From assembly GCF_019924045.1 (NCBI RefSeq), contig NZ_JAHXBN010000028.1, forward strand, positions 62,001 through 126,000: DNA of 64,000 bases, written 5' to 3'. This stretch comes from Dyadobacter fermentans (GTDB lineage: Bacteria > Bacteroidota > Bacteroidia > Cytophagales > Spirosomataceae). Position numbers and translations under genes: made by a program. Below are positions 18,766 through 27,550 of the stretch, one piece after another. The notes beneath the pieces are model-generated. The model saw nothing but the letters and a program-made list of their open reading frames with translations, searched no databases and had not been told where the DNA came from. Every line of letters starts with the position of its first letter. Within the stretch, counting starts at the first letter, position 1.

Positions 18766-19329
18766 CTAATAAGTGCTTTCGGGTACCAGGTTCCGTTTCG
18801 CCTGCCGCATATGGCGCTCGTTGTGCGCGATGATAAACTGGAAAACATCCCCGATTTTCATACGGATCAACGGCAAGATCGATATGGGAATACGGATGGC
18901 GTCGAGGTCCTTGCTCATTCCGTCTCGGAGGAGGTAGAGCAGCTCTTCCTGCTGCCTGATAAACTCCCTCACTACACTCGCCGAATCCAGTTGTGAATGC
19001 GGAATATGCCCTTTGAATGCTTTGTACTTTCCTTTTCCCGTTTCCGGGTCCATCATTTTGGTAAAGTAAGCGCCCATCCAGGTGCTGGTGAAACCCTCCG
19101 CATCAGCATGCGGCGCTGCCCCGAGCTTATCACGCATGCGGGGTAAATAGTAATGTCCGTAGCTGTTGAGATGGTCCAGGCATTGTGCGATGCTCCAACC
19201 ACCCGTGGCCGATGGTTTGTTCAGAAATTCATCGTTCCTGTTTTGAAACAATGCAACAGCATCCGAAATGTGTTGCTCGACTACATCGTCGAGTTTTTGC
19301 AGTAAGTCCTTCTTATTAATGGTTTCCAT
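18766..19329 (-). CDS. DinB-superfamily protein
   Basis: The 187-residue product has the four-helix DinB/YfiT-like layout. An early helix reads GGWSIAQCLDHLNSYGHYYL, and the last helix reads IGDVFQFIIAHNERHMRQAKR; the His residues in these two helices usually bind one metal ion. DinB-like proteins include thiol transferases and damage-induced proteins of unknown reaction. The gene lies alone, converging on the small gene to its left and 72 bp downstream of a Crp-type regulator on the same strand. No specific substrate can be given. Confidence 0.82.
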   Translation of the reverse strand: METINKKDLLQKLDDVVEQHISDAVALFQNRNDEFLNKPSATGGWSIAQCLDHLNSYGHYYLPRMRDKLGAAPHADAEGFTSTWMGAYFTKMMDPETGKGKYKAFKGHIPHSQLDSASVVREFIRQQEELLYLLRDGMSKDLDAIRIPISILPLIRMKIGDVFQFIIAHNERHMRQAKRNLVPESTY

Positions 19330-19401
19330 GGGCGTTCGATACTTTGATATCGCAAAGTTGCACTTCCGTTTCCTTGAAATATTTGGTAAAAACCAACATT
19401 T

Positions 19402-19986
19402 TCAAATCCGGACCTTATTCACAAGCTTGCTGAAATTGGTTGGATCGATGCCCAGGTAATTGGCGAGGTACTTGTGCGGCACCAGTTGCAGGATATGCGG
19501 GCTGCGTTTGAGCAGATTACGAAATTTATCCTCCGAAGAAAAGCATTGTACCTCCACGAGGCGCTCCAGAATGCCGGAAAGCGTCTGCGTTATCCCTGCC
19601 CGGAGCATACGCTCGATCGCCGGACGCTCGTAAGCCACCTCCTTAAACTCAGTGTAAGGCGCACGGATAAAGCTAGACGGCGTAAGTGTTTCGTAATAAT
19701 ATCGCGATGGTATGTCCATCATCACCGAATCGATAATGCCCCCGAACGATGGCCGGTAGGTAAATGCGATGGTCGCCTCGCGGCTCTGGTCGTCGAGATA
19801 GTAAATGCGCTGAACGCCGTCGGTAACGAAGTAAACATACCGTTCGGTTTCACCGGCGGAAGTGATAATCTCTTTCCTCCGGGCGCTGAAAGGCTTCCAG
19901 ATTTGCGAGAGTGCCTCCCAATCGGCCTGATCGAGCGGATGGATAGCCTGAACGACCGAATGAAGCAATTTTAGCGGTTCCTCCAT
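19402..19986 (-). CDS. Crp/Fnr-family transcriptional regulator
   Basis: The product (194 residues from the chosen Met in MEEPLKLLHS; an upstream Met at 20004 would add six residues) has an N-terminal cyclic-nucleotide-binding-like jelly roll (AGETERYVYFVTDGVQRIYY) and a C-terminal HTH (HILQLVPHKYLANYLGIDPTNFSKLVNKVRI). The classical phosphate-binding Arg/Ser pair of CAP is not evident, so the effector is probably not cAMP. This type is very common in Bacteroidota beside small metabolic genes. The DinB-family gene downstream on the same strand is a possible target. Confidence 0.85.
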   Translation of the reverse strand: MEEPLKLLHSVVQAIHPLDQADWEALSQIWKPFSARRKEIITSAGETERYVYFVTDGVQRIYYLDDQSREATIAFTYRPSFGGIIDSVMMDIPSRYYYETLTPSSFIRAPYTEFKEVAYERPAIERMLRAGITQTLSGILERLVEVQCFSSEDKFRNLLKRSPHILQLVPHKYLANYLGIDPTNFSKLVNKVRI

Positions 19987-20013
19987 AGAACCGCTAAAAT
20001 ACAAAAGCCCTTC

Positions 20014-22251
20014 CTACTCGCCTACGGGCGAAACCATAAAATGCAGGAAATGGAAAACTTCGTCCTGGCTGCGGATATGATTACGCGCCGCCGAAAGGTC
20101 ATCCCCGATTTTAATGGTAAAAGAAGTATCCGGCAATGCCTCGAACATGTCTTCATCGGTCGTATCGTCGCCAATGGCCAGAATGAAATCAAAATCGCCG
20201 CTTTCTACGAACGTACGCGTGGCAGTCCCTTTATTGAATGCAGTTTTCTTGACTTCCACCACCTTGTTGCCGTCGATCACCTGCAAGTTCAGTTCCGGCT
20301 GAATGTAATTTTTGAGTTGCCAGAGCAGCTCCTGTGCACGGCGGCTTGCATATTCCTTGTCGTCCGCGGTGCGGTAATGCCATGCCAATGCAGTCTCCTT
20401 TTCCTCCACAAACGCGCCGGGGCAACGTTTGGCGTAGATCTGCATCATTGGACGGATCCCATCCTTCCAGTTTTCTTCATAACCTTCATTCAATTGCCAC
20501 TCACCGGAATCTTTTGCTTTGATCAACGCGCCGTGCTCCGCAATCATATGCACGGGCAGGTCGCTGAAAAGCTTATCGAGAAAATAGCGGTCGCGCCCGC
20601 TGACGATCACCACGGTATCGCGTTTGGCAATTTCGGCGAGCAACTTTTTTACATCCTCGCTCATAATCGCCTTTGCCGGATCGGGAACGATCGGCGCCAA
20701 AGTACCGTCGTAATCAAAGAAGAGAATTCTGTTATTGGATAATTGGTAAGCGTGCCGAATCGCGTCGATGCCCTTATTGTTCAGGAAAACCTGACGCAAG
20801 CGGTCGTGTTCTAATTCTAACATTGTCATTTGGGTAAAAAAATCACTGGTCCATGCGAACACATCATAATCGCGAATCCTTTCGCGCATGGCGTTCATTC
20901 GTTTGTTCTGTTCCTCTTCCGGCATTTCGAACGCGGTTTTGATCGCATCCGCAATGTCCTGCCTGTCAAGCGGGTTAATGATCAGCGCTTCGCCCAGCTC
21001 GGCCGCGGCACCGGCCATTTCACTTAAAATCAACACCCCGTGGCCATCCTTCCGGCTGGCGACATACTCCTTGCAAACGAGGTTCATCCCGTCGCGTACG
21101 GGCGTGATGAGCGCAACATCGCTGGCCGTATACATGCCTACCATTTCATGATAAGGCATCGAACGATACTGGTATATGATGGGCTGCCAGGATATGGTTC
21201 CAAAATCGGCATTGATCTTCCCTACCGTCTGATCAATATCCGACTTCATTTGCTGGTATTGCTCGATGGTGTCACGCGACGGCACGACTACCATCACAAA
21301 CGACACTTTCTCGTGCCAATCGGAGTTTTGTTCGAGAAAACGCTGGTAACCATGGAGGCGATGGATAATACCTTTGGAATAATCGAGCCGGTCGACGGAA
21401 AAAATAATCTTCTCTTTGAGTGACTGGCGAGCATCGGAGCGGGCGGCTGTTACGTCCGGGTCGTCGTAGGCGTCGTTGAACTTATCGAAATCAATGCTGA
21501 TGGGGAATGAATCGACCTTCACAATACGGTTGCCCAGATTGATGTAATGCAATTTATTCCCCAATTCGGAGACAAGTCTCGCCGCTTTCAAAAAATATTC
21601 CACATAATCGTTGGTATGGAACCCTACCACATCGGCGCCGAGGATACCATCCACGATCGCCTTTCTCCAAGCTACCGGCAGCAGCCTGAATATCTCGAAA
21701 GAAGGAAAAGGAATATGAAAAAAGAAGCCGATTTTGTTCTCAGGAAATGCATTCCGGATCATTTGCGGAAGCAGCATGAGCTGATAATCCTGCACCCACA
21801 CCACGTCGCCGGGACGGATCACTTCCTTCACCTTTTCGAAGAACAATTCATGCGCCTCGCGGTAGGCGTCGAAATACACATCGTGAAACCGGGCCAATGA
21901 AGGGAAATAATGGCAAAGCGGCCATATCAGGTTGTTACAGAAGCCTTCATAGTAATTTTCATTGAGCTCGTCGGGAATGAAAACAGGGTGCGCCCGGAAG
22001 TTTTCATTCTCCATCGACTGCCCTTCGAGCTCCTCCCGTGTATTCTCGGAGAAACCGATCCACTGGATCTTCTGGTGTGCGTCAAAAGCTTCGTTTTGCT
22101 GATCCTTCACCAGCGAGAGGACCGCTGAAACCAGGCCGCCGGAATTTTGAAATAATCGGGAACCACCGCCGTCCCGAACCACCTTAAACGGTAACCGGTA
22201 TGCGACTATGATGAGCCTTCCCGTATTAACTGACTGAGATAAACTTTCCAT
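20014..22251 (-). CDS. otsAB: Bifunctional trehalose-6-phosphate synthase/phosphatase
   Basis: The product is a fusion of a GT20 glucosyltransferase (about residues 1-475; WVQDYQLMLLPQMIR and DRLDYSKGI) and a HAD phosphatase (about 500-745; FFDYDGTLAP with the nucleophile Asp, then IAIGDDTTDEDMF). The first half joins UDP-glucose and glucose-6-phosphate; the second removes the phosphate to give trehalose, an osmo- and desiccation protectant. I place the start at the Met of MESLSQSVNTG because the residues upstream of it overlap a strong hairpin and fit no family member. Fused OtsBA is usual in Bacteroidota. There is no partner gene nearby. Confidence 0.93.
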   Translation of the reverse strand: MESLSQSVNTGRLIIVAYRLPFKVVRDGGGSRLFQNSGGLVSAVLSLVKDQQNEAFDAHQKIQWIGFSENTREELEGQSMENENFRAHPVFIPDELNENYYEGFCNNLIWPLCHYFPSLARFHDVYFDAYREAHELFFEKVKEVIRPGDVVWVQDYQLMLLPQMIRNAFPENKIGFFFHIPFPSFEIFRLLPVAWRKAIVDGILGADVVGFHTNDYVEYFLKAARLVSELGNKLHYINLGNRIVKVDSFPISIDFDKFNDAYDDPDVTAARSDARQSLKEKIIFSVDRLDYSKGIIHRLHGYQRFLEQNSDWHEKVSFVMVVVPSRDTIEQYQQMKSDIDQTVGKINADFGTISWQPIIYQYRSMPYHEMVGMYTASDVALITPVRDGMNLVCKEYVASRKDGHGVLILSEMAGAAAELGEALIINPLDRQDIADAIKTAFEMPEEEQNKRMNAMRERIRDYDVFAWTSDFFTQMTMLELEHDRLRQVFLNNKGIDAIRHAYQLSNNRILFFDYDGTLAPIVPDPAKAIMSEDVKKLLAEIAKRDTVVIVSGRDRYFLDKLFSDLPVHMIAEHGALIKAKDSGEWQLNEGYEENWKDGIRPMMQIYAKRCPGAFVEEKETALAWHYRTADDKEYASRRAQELLWQLKNYIQPELNLQVIDGNKVVEVKKTAFNKGTATRTFVESGDFDFILAIGDDTTDEDMFEALPDTSFTIKIGDDLSAARNHIRSQDEVFHFLHFMVSPVGE

Positions 22252-22264
22252 AATATGCCCGAAA

Positions 22265-22301
22265 GCCCTCAAAAGCCATGCCAAAAATGGCTTTTGAGGG
22301 C
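22265..22301 (-). promoter_or_regulatory. Perfect 15-bp hairpin in the otsAB leader
   Basis: GCCCTCAAAAGCCAT (22265-22279) pairs perfectly with 22287-22301 around a seven-base loop. It starts 14 bp upstream of the chosen otsAB start codon, so it would lie in the 5' untranslated RNA close to the ribosome site. A role in attenuation or translation control is possible. Confidence 0.5.
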
Positions 22302-22660
22302 AATTCCCTCCGAGGGTACAACAAATGCGGCGTATACTGCCATTTGGCAGATTTGCCCTACTCTATCAAAAAATGAGCGGGCCTATCAATCCGATAAGGT
22401 TTTGCAGGAAGAAATGAATGTGTTAATTTCGCTACCGCAACCTCTTCTATCACATTACTGGAATCGGTGGTCCGTCATACGGGTTTCCGGGCCGCGGAGC
22501 GCAAGCACACAAATCCCCGGCAAGCAACCAAGTTGCTGTTTTCCATGAGTTAGTGTGATAGCTGACCACAAATACAGGCTTGCAAAAGCCCAAGATTAGT
22601 CAAGGACTACAATTATGTAATCGCAGATTAATGCTGTGCCACTCTTTGTTGTGGGTTGCA

Positions 22661-22689
22661 GGCGGCCTGTAAATGGCCGCCATTTTTTT
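22661..22689 (+). terminator. Orphan Rho-independent terminator
   Basis: GGCGGCC (22661-22667) pairs with GGCCGCC (22675-22681), and a T-run follows. No plus-strand gene lies upstream within several kilobases, since otsAB and the genes before it run the other way. It may end a small RNA starting somewhere in 22350-22640. Confidence 0.65.
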
Positions 22690-22796
22690 GCCCGGCACTT
22701 TTTGCAAATCTGTCGGCCTTTCTCTTTATTTGTCTAGTAAGTTAGTAGAATACTCCCTAACCCCGCCCCGTTTCTGAACGGGAAAAGCTTTTCGTT

Positions 22797-24326
22797 ATGT
22801 TTCGAAATTATCCTAACCTGAGTTATACGGTCCTGATGCTTTTGCTGGTATCATCGGCTTTGTTGGTATTCCGCAAAAAAGGCCTCGCCGAAGGTACCGC
22901 GCGACAGCCGAACGTGATCTATATACTCGCCGACGATCTGGGCTCAGGCGATCTCTCCTGCCTTAACTCTGATTCGCAGATCAATACACCCCATCTCGAC
23001 GACCTCGCCTCCAATGGACTTGTCTTCACGGATGCGCATTCGGGCTCTGCCGTATGCACACCTACGCGCTACGGGATTCTCACCGGCCGGTATGCGTTCC
23101 GATCGCGGCTCAAAAAGGGGGTGTTAGGCGGCTATTCACCCATGCTCATTGAAAACAACCGGTTTACGGTCGCTGACCTGATGAAAAAAGCGGGCTACCG
23201 GACGGGCGTCGTCGGGAAATGGCACCTGGGCCTCGATTGGGCCAAAACCGATGCTTCCAAAGCCACCAATCATGCGGAGTACGACGCCGATTGGACTAAA
23301 AGTGAGAACCTGGTTCTTGAAAAAGGCATTACCGCCGGGCCCAACGACCTCGGTTTTGACCATAGTTTCATCATTCCGGCCTCACTGGACATTCCTCCCT
23401 ACATTTACCTGCGAAACGGGAAGCCCGCTGATCCGCATTTGACCGACATTGCCGGAAACAAAACGCCCCGCGGTGTTTTCTGGCGCGACGGCAAAGGTTC
23501 GCAGAGTTTTGATTTGCAAAAGACGCTGGATGTTTTCGGTCAGGAAGCGAAGGACTTTATTGTTGGCGCTGCCCAAAACCGGTCGAAACCATTCTTTTTA
23601 TACCTGCCATTGTCCAGCCCGCACACGCCGTGGCTGCCGTCGGAAGCGCATAAAGGCAGCTCCAAGGCGGGAATCTACGGCGATTTCGTGCATCATACGG
23701 ATGCGGTAGTAGGCGCGGTAATGCACACGCTCGACAGCCTGGGGATTGCCGAAAACACGCTCGTCATTTTCACTTCCGACAATGGTGCCGACTGGAAGCC
23801 CGGCGACACCGAGATCTACCCTGCACACCGGGCCAACTACATTTACCGGGGCGAAAAATCCGACATATGGGAAGGCGGTCACCGCGTCCCCTTCATTCTC
23901 CGCTGGCCGGCCGTCGTGAAGAAAGGCGGCAGAACCACTCAGACTATTTGCCTCACCGACCTGATGGCAACGCTCGCATCCATTACCGGGCAAAAGCTCG
24001 ACAGGAATGCCGGTCAGGATAGTTTCAGCTTCGCGCCTCTGCTGCTTAGCGCAAGCGATCCCGCGCCCATGAGGCCCAGCATTATCCACCATTCTATCGA
24101 CGGCATGTTTGCCATCCGCCGCGGCAAATGGAAGTATATAGACGGCAAGGGAAGCGGTGGCTGGTCGTCGAAGGGTGATGCCTCGGAGCCGGAAGGACAG
24201 CTTTATGATATCGAAAACGATCCTTCGGAAACGGCCAACCTGTTTGAAAAGCAACCTGAAATTGCAAAGGAGCTTAAAACGCTTTTGGAAAAGCAAAAGG
24301 CACAGGGTTATACCCGTCCATTATAA
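22797..24326 (+). CDS. Exported arylsulfatase-like sulfatase (family S1)
   Basis: The 509-residue product is a type I sulfatase. C87 in the motif CTPTRYGILTGR is the residue that becomes formylglycine, and D46/D47 (YILADDLGSGD) are the first metal ligands. GKWHLG, a later HT pair (SSPHTPWLP) and TSDNGAD complete the active site. A signal or membrane segment lies at about residues 8-26. It cleaves sulfate esters outside the cytoplasm, likely on a polysaccharide or aryl sulfate. No SusCD pair is next to it, so the substrate is open. It ends at a hairpin shared with the converging small gene. Confidence 0.92.
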   Translation: MFRNYPNLSYTVLMLLLVSSALLVFRKKGLAEGTARQPNVIYILADDLGSGDLSCLNSDSQINTPHLDDLASNGLVFTDAHSGSAVCTPTRYGILTGRYAFRSRLKKGVLGGYSPMLIENNRFTVADLMKKAGYRTGVVGKWHLGLDWAKTDASKATNHAEYDADWTKSENLVLEKGITAGPNDLGFDHSFIIPASLDIPPYIYLRNGKPADPHLTDIAGNKTPRGVFWRDGKGSQSFDLQKTLDVFGQEAKDFIVGAAQNRSKPFFLYLPLSSPHTPWLPSEAHKGSSKAGIYGDFVHHTDAVVGAVMHTLDSLGIAENTLVIFTSDNGADWKPGDTEIYPAHRANYIYRGEKSDIWEGGHRVPFILRWPAVVKKGGRTTQTICLTDLMATLASITGQKLDRNAGQDSFSFAPLLLSASDPAPMRPSIIHHSIDGMFAIRRGKWKYIDGKGSGGWSSKGDASEPEGQLYDIENDPSETANLFEKQPEIAKELKTLLEKQKAQGYTRPL

Positions 24327-24359
24327 AAACCGGAGCTATAATTCCAACGCGCCGGTTTT
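24326..24359. terminator. Bidirectional hairpin between the sulfatase and the small membrane protein gene
   Basis: AAAACCGG (24326-24333) pairs with CCGGTTTT (24352-24359) with an 18-base loop. A/T runs at both ends make it usable from either side of the two converging genes. Confidence 0.65.
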
Positions 24360-24583
24360 CAAAAGCCAGCTTTTTGACTTGGCGCCAGAAAATAATAGAG
24401 TATTCCACCGGCAAAGGGAAAGCAAATGATCACGATGATCCACACGAGCTTATTGATATCCTTTTTGAAATCACTCCTGATCGCGTCGATCAATGCCCAG
24501 ATGGTAATGGCAAGCGGTAGAATGATAAACAGTAACGTAAACCCGAAACTCCCCAAGCCCATAAATAGTAATATGGCTGACAT
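24359..24583 (-). CDS. Small two-helix membrane protein (PLDc_N-type domain)
   Basis: The 74-residue product has two hydrophobic helices (about residues 10-32 and 45-67) joined by DAIRSDFKKDINKLVW. This is the pattern of the phospholipase-D nuclease N-terminal domain found as small free-standing proteins (IWALIDAI, then IVIICFPFAGGILYYFL). No catalytic residues are present. It probably sits in the inner membrane; its role is unknown. The gene stands alone, divergent from the next one. Confidence 0.75.
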   Translation of the reverse strand: MSAILLFMGLGSFGFTLLFIILPLAITIWALIDAIRSDFKKDINKLVWIIVIICFPFAGGILYYFLAPSQKAGF

Positions 24584-24734
24584 AAGCGGTTTTTGTGTTT
24601 AGGCTGCTATGCGAGAAGGTTCATATCAGAAGTAGTTATATTCTTTACCAAAATAATATAACTTCGGTTACCAACAAATGAATTTCAAAAATTGATTTAA
24701 ATTAACCCCTGTTCACCTTCAATCAATTACTGAA

Positions 24735-25085
24735 ATGGTCCTGAAAATAATCAACGGAATTCTGATATTGATCGCTGTGTTTATGGGCCTCAAACAAGGA
24801 TGGGCTATGGCCAGTGGAAAGCCGGAAATGCTCGAAATGTTCGGCAAATGGGGTTTTACGAAAACCGGCGTGATGATCAATGGAGTGGTCACTATTGCCA
24901 GCGCTCTGTTGATTTTATTTCCAAAAACGTTTGTTTGGGGTAATTTCCTAATGGCTGCCGCTATTTTAATGATTATTTGCTTTCACCTGCTGGAAAAAGA
25001 TTTGAAAGGTGTAGCCATTGAACTTCCTTTTCTGTTTCTCAACCTGGTTATCATTTATTTGCAACATCCTTTGGCAAACCGTTAA
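24735..25085 (+). CDS. Small four-helix membrane protein (DoxX-like)
   Basis: The 116-residue product has about four hydrophobic segments, with a short Gly/Lys-rich first loop (GLKQGWAMASGKPEMLEMFGKW). The size and layout resemble DoxX-like or related small membrane proteins of Bacteroidota. No redox or metal motif stands out. It is a single gene with its own terminator. The family name is tentative. Confidence 0.65.
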   Translation: MVLKIINGILILIAVFMGLKQGWAMASGKPEMLEMFGKWGFTKTGVMINGVVTIASALLILFPKTFVWGNFLMAAAILMIICFHLLEKDLKGVAIELPFLFLNLVIIYLQHPLANR

Positions 25086-25086
25086 G

Positions 25087-25116
25087 AAGGCGGCGAAAGT
25101 TACCCGTCGCCTTTTT
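25087..25116 (+). terminator. Rho-independent terminator after the DoxX-like gene
   Basis: AAGGCGGCG (25087-25095) pairs with CGTCGCCTT (25105-25113) through one G-U pair, and a T-run follows. It also separates this gene from the converging SDR gene. Confidence 0.75.
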
Positions 25117-25125
25117 AAACGAAAT

Positions 25126-25947
25126 CTAAAAATAGCTCCGCATTGCCTCCAAATAATCTTCAATAGGCAGCGAATGCCGCATTTGCATGAGCTGATTTCC
25201 CGTCGCGCCAATCACATTCCTGAACTGGTTGGTTTGGCGCGTGGCTAGGCTATGAATGACATTCACGATTTCCATCGGATCGTCAAGTTGACTCTCGTCG
25301 GCATTTTCCATAATGGATTGAAGCTTATTCGTGAGGTTGTCGTATGCGGTAATCTCCGGGTGGGTATTCCAGACGATGCTTTCTCTGAAATTATTCCCTT
25401 TCGAACCGCCTTGTTCGATAAGCCGCAAATCTATATTAAGCGGTTTCAATTCATAATACAAACCTTCGATCAGTCCTTCCAGCGCGAATTTCGACATATT
25501 ATATAGCGAGCCCAACGGCACCGCAGTGGTAATGCCCATAAACGAGCTGATATTGATAAACATCCCTTCACCCCGTGCACGGAAATGCGGCAGAAATGCG
25601 CGGATTACGTTGATCGGGCCACGTGTGTTGACTGCAAACTGCCAGTCGATATCCGCCTCATTCGCCAGTTCGAGCGCGCCATAAGTGCCCATGCCCGCAT
25701 TGTTGACCACGACATCAATCTTTCCAAAGGTATCGATCGCCTGTTCCGTAGCTGCCTTCACTTGTGCGGGGTCCGTCACGTCCAGCTTGAAAATCCGGAT
25801 GTTTTCGTATTCGGTCAGCTCCGTTTCCTTTTCCGGCGTACGCATGGTAGCGGCGACGTTCCAGCCGTTTTCAGCGAAATACTTAGCGGTTAATTTGCCC
25901 AGCCCGCTGCTGGTACCCGTTATGAAGATGGTCTTTTGCTCGTTCAT
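25126..25947 (-). CDS. SDR-family NAD(P)-dependent oxidoreductase
   Basis: The product (273 residues from MNEQKTIFITG) is a classical short-chain dehydrogenase. The nucleotide-binding TGTSSGLG motif is at residues 10-17, NNAG follows in the middle, and the catalytic Ser/Tyr/Lys set is in SSFMG and YNMSKFAL. The reading frame is open 27 codons further upstream, but those residues fit no SDR and overlap the divergent promoter region, so I use the internal Met. It is divergent from an HxlR regulator, the usual partner arrangement. The substrate is unknown. Confidence 0.9.
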   Translation of the reverse strand: MNEQKTIFITGTSSGLGKLTAKYFAENGWNVAATMRTPEKETELTEYENIRIFKLDVTDPAQVKAATEQAIDTFGKIDVVVNNAGMGTYGALELANEADIDWQFAVNTRGPINVIRAFLPHFRARGEGMFINISSFMGITTAVPLGSLYNMSKFALEGLIEGLYYELKPLNIDLRLIEQGGSKGNNFRESIVWNTHPEITAYDNLTNKLQSIMENADESQLDDPMEIVNVIHSLATRQTNQFRNVIGATGNQLMQMRHSLPIEDYLEAMRSYF

Positions 25948-25986
25948 TTGAATTAAAATTTGATTTGAATGAGACAAAATTACCGA

Positions 25987-26013
25987 GTATTGATATAACT
26001 TTGTAATCAGTAT
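25987..26013 (+). promoter_or_regulatory. Possible operator and promoter in the SDR/HxlR divergent gap
   Basis: An imperfect inverted repeat (GTATTGAT at 25987-25994 and ATCAGTAT at 26006-26013) brackets TAACTTTG (25996-26003), which fits the TAnnTTTG element of Bacteroidota promoters. No good upstream TTTG element was found at the right spacing. HxlR-type regulators usually bind such dyads between themselves and their target. Confidence 0.35.
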
Positions 26014-26036
26014 CACAGAGTATACCAACTACGGTT

Positions 26037-26387
26037 ATGGCAAAAGCAGCATTAGTCAGGAATCAGGCGGAAGAAGTAAAGGCCCTTCAAGACACGATCT
26101 ACGTCATCGGCGGCAAATGGAAGCTGCCCATTATCAATTCGATATGCAATGGGAACAAGCGTTTCAGGGAAATAGAGAGGAGTATTCCGGGCATTACCAC
26201 GCGAATGCTTTCCAGAGAGCTGAAAGAAATGGAAATGAACAAGCTCGTCAAGCGCACCGTCTATCCCGACTCCCCGGTGCTGGTGGAATACGAGTCGACG
26301 CCCTACTGCAAAACTTTCGGAAACATCATTCTCGCGATGATAGAATGGGGTAGGGAGCATAAAAAGTACATCCAGGAAGAGGCCTGA
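26037..26387 (+). CDS. HxlR-family transcriptional regulator
   Basis: The 116-residue product has the HxlR winged-helix signature: VIGGKWKLPIINSICNGNKRFREIERSIPGIT followed by MLSRELKEMEMNKLVKRTVY, and YESTPYCKTF in the C-terminal part. These small dimeric regulators respond to redox, aldehyde or xenobiotic stress. It is divergent from the SDR oxidoreductase with a 90-bp gap holding a possible dyad operator, so the SDR gene is its likely target. Confidence 0.92.
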   Translation: MAKAALVRNQAEEVKALQDTIYVIGGKWKLPIINSICNGNKRFREIERSIPGITTRMLSRELKEMEMNKLVKRTVYPDSPVLVEYESTPYCKTFGNIILAMIEWGREHKKYIQEEA

Positions 26388-26402
26388 AAGCCCGCAAAAG
26401 TA

Positions 26403-26425
26403 TAGCCCACCGTTTGGCGATGGGC
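26403..26425. terminator. Possible hairpin between HxlR and the following converging gene
   Basis: AGCCCACCG pairs with CGATGGGCT around a short loop, just after the HxlR stop codon. There is no T-run, so termination here is uncertain. Confidence 0.35.
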
Positions 26426-26434
26426 TTGGCAAGA

Positions 26435-26890
26435 TCAGGCAATGCTCCGTATCCAGGCTTCGGCTTTGTCAGGGTCCGTGAAGAACCGTTCGTTGGGGCT
26501 GCTGTAAAGCGATTCGTACTTCTCGATTTTCGTAGCGTCCTGGTGGCAATGCACCGCCGCCACGCACCGGATGTTACGCTTACTGGAAATCACGAGCTTA
26601 TCGGCTTCCTCTTCAAACATCGCAACGTACCCCACTTTCCACCCGTAATCCGCCAGCGTCAGCGGCACGATGGTCCGAAAATGCTTGTGCGCTTCCAGGT
26701 TCAGAGCTGTGAAGCCATGCAAGTTCACGAAGATCCTGAACGTACCTCCATCTTCGATGCGATCCAGTGCTTCGTGAAGGGAATTCTCCCAGCGGATCAC
26801 ATCCTCTTTCTCCAAATCGCCGCTGATATGCGTAATAATGAGCCTGTTTTCGGGCTCCCAGTCGGTCTTTGCTATTTTTAAATCTGACAT
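26435..26890 (-). CDS. Uncharacterised small protein, possibly SpoIIAA/STAS-like
   Basis: The product (151 residues from MSDLKIAKTDWEP; an upstream in-frame Met at 26974 is less likely) is soluble. It has the alternating strand-helix order of STAS/SpoIIAA-like proteins: LIITHISGDLEKEDVIRWENSL, then FRIFVNLHGFTAL, then KVGYVAMFEEEADKLVIS. No enzyme residues are recognised. Similar single-copy proteins occur in Cytophagales, often with motility or stress genes; none are next to it here. The fold assignment is tentative. Confidence 0.6.
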   Translation of the reverse strand: MSDLKIAKTDWEPENRLIITHISGDLEKEDVIRWENSLHEALDRIEDGGTFRIFVNLHGFTALNLEAHKHFRTIVPLTLADYGWKVGYVAMFEEEADKLVISSKRNIRCVAAVHCHQDATKIEKYESLYSSPNERFFTDPDKAEAWIRSIA

Positions 26891-26992
26891 TTGAATGTGG
26901 CTAACGATACTAAACTGACGGCATAAACCGCAAGCCCATTCTTTTGTTCCGAACCGTCGACCGACAGCATGCATTTATCGACAAAGCGTATC

Positions 26993-27385
26993 TCAGGCCA
27001 GCAATCCCTTTGCGTGCAGGTCGTCGAAAAGCAGCTGCGCGGCGAGCGACACCCTGGGACGATCCGCGTAGCTAAGCCAGGATGCGTCGTCGATCTCCGC
27101 CGCAGCTTTCACCACTCCCCTTTCGCTGGTCGTGTAGCACCTGAGCCTCACCAGCACCCCGTCGGGCTGCCCGTGCGCCTGTGCATGAAACTCCCCGTAA
27201 AACTTCAATGACGAAGGGGCCAACGTCATGCTAATCTCCTCGGAAATCTCCCGCACCAATGCCTCCTCGTCCGATTCACCGGGCTCACGCTTGCCGCCGG
27301 GAATGTAGTAGGTATCCCGCCCGCGGCTTCTGGCAGCCAGTATTTTTTTATTCTCAATATAAATCAGAGCCAGCTTGTCGATCAT
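26993..27385 (-). CDS. NUDIX hydrolase
   Basis: The product (130 residues from MIDKLALIYIEN) contains a full Nudix box: GGKREPGESDEEALVREISEE, with the Glu residues that bind the metal. It should hydrolyse a nucleoside diphosphate linked to another group; the substrate cannot be told. An upstream Met (27421) would add 12 residues that fit poorly. It is divergent from the LTA-synthase-like gene. Confidence 0.88.
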   Translation of the reverse strand: MIDKLALIYIENKKILAARSRGRDTYYIPGGKREPGESDEEALVREISEEISMTLAPSSLKFYGEFHAQAHGQPDGVLVRLRCYTTSERGVVKAAAEIDDASWLSYADRPRVSLAAQLLFDDLHAKGLLA

Positions 27386-27520
27386 AAGTTTAATGCTTGA
27401 AATGAAAGTTTGATAACTCACAGGACCAAAACTACAAATACCTCTGCCGCCTTACACTCAGAAATTCAAAAAGAATTCAGAATTCAGTGGTAGGTTCAGC
27501 GCCCGATACGGTACATTACC

Positions 27521-27550
27521 CCAACTGACACTACCTAACAAAACCTAACT
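27521..27550 (+). repeat. Decayed half copy of the 10-bp-period array before the LTA-synthase-like start
   Basis: TGAC (27525), TAAC (27535) and TAAC (27545) stand exactly 10 bp apart and end a few bases before the ATG at 27553. This matches the TGAC arm found in front of other genes. No inverted arm is clear. Confidence 0.5.

Larger units (their letters stand above)
22252..22796. other. Gene-free interval with a strong leader hairpin and an orphan terminator
   Basis: This 545-bp stretch holds no convincing coding region. Its left edge carries a 15-bp perfect hairpin (22265-22301) in the presumed leader of otsAB. Its right part carries an intrinsic terminator (22661-22689) on the plus strand with no plus-strand gene in front of it. 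The rest has low repeat content and no promoter I can defend. The terminator could belong to a small RNA. Confidence 0.5.

Noticed and set aside
22255..22548. 97-codon frame in the interval after otsAB
   Set aside because: It starts within the leader hairpin, has unusual composition and no family likeness.
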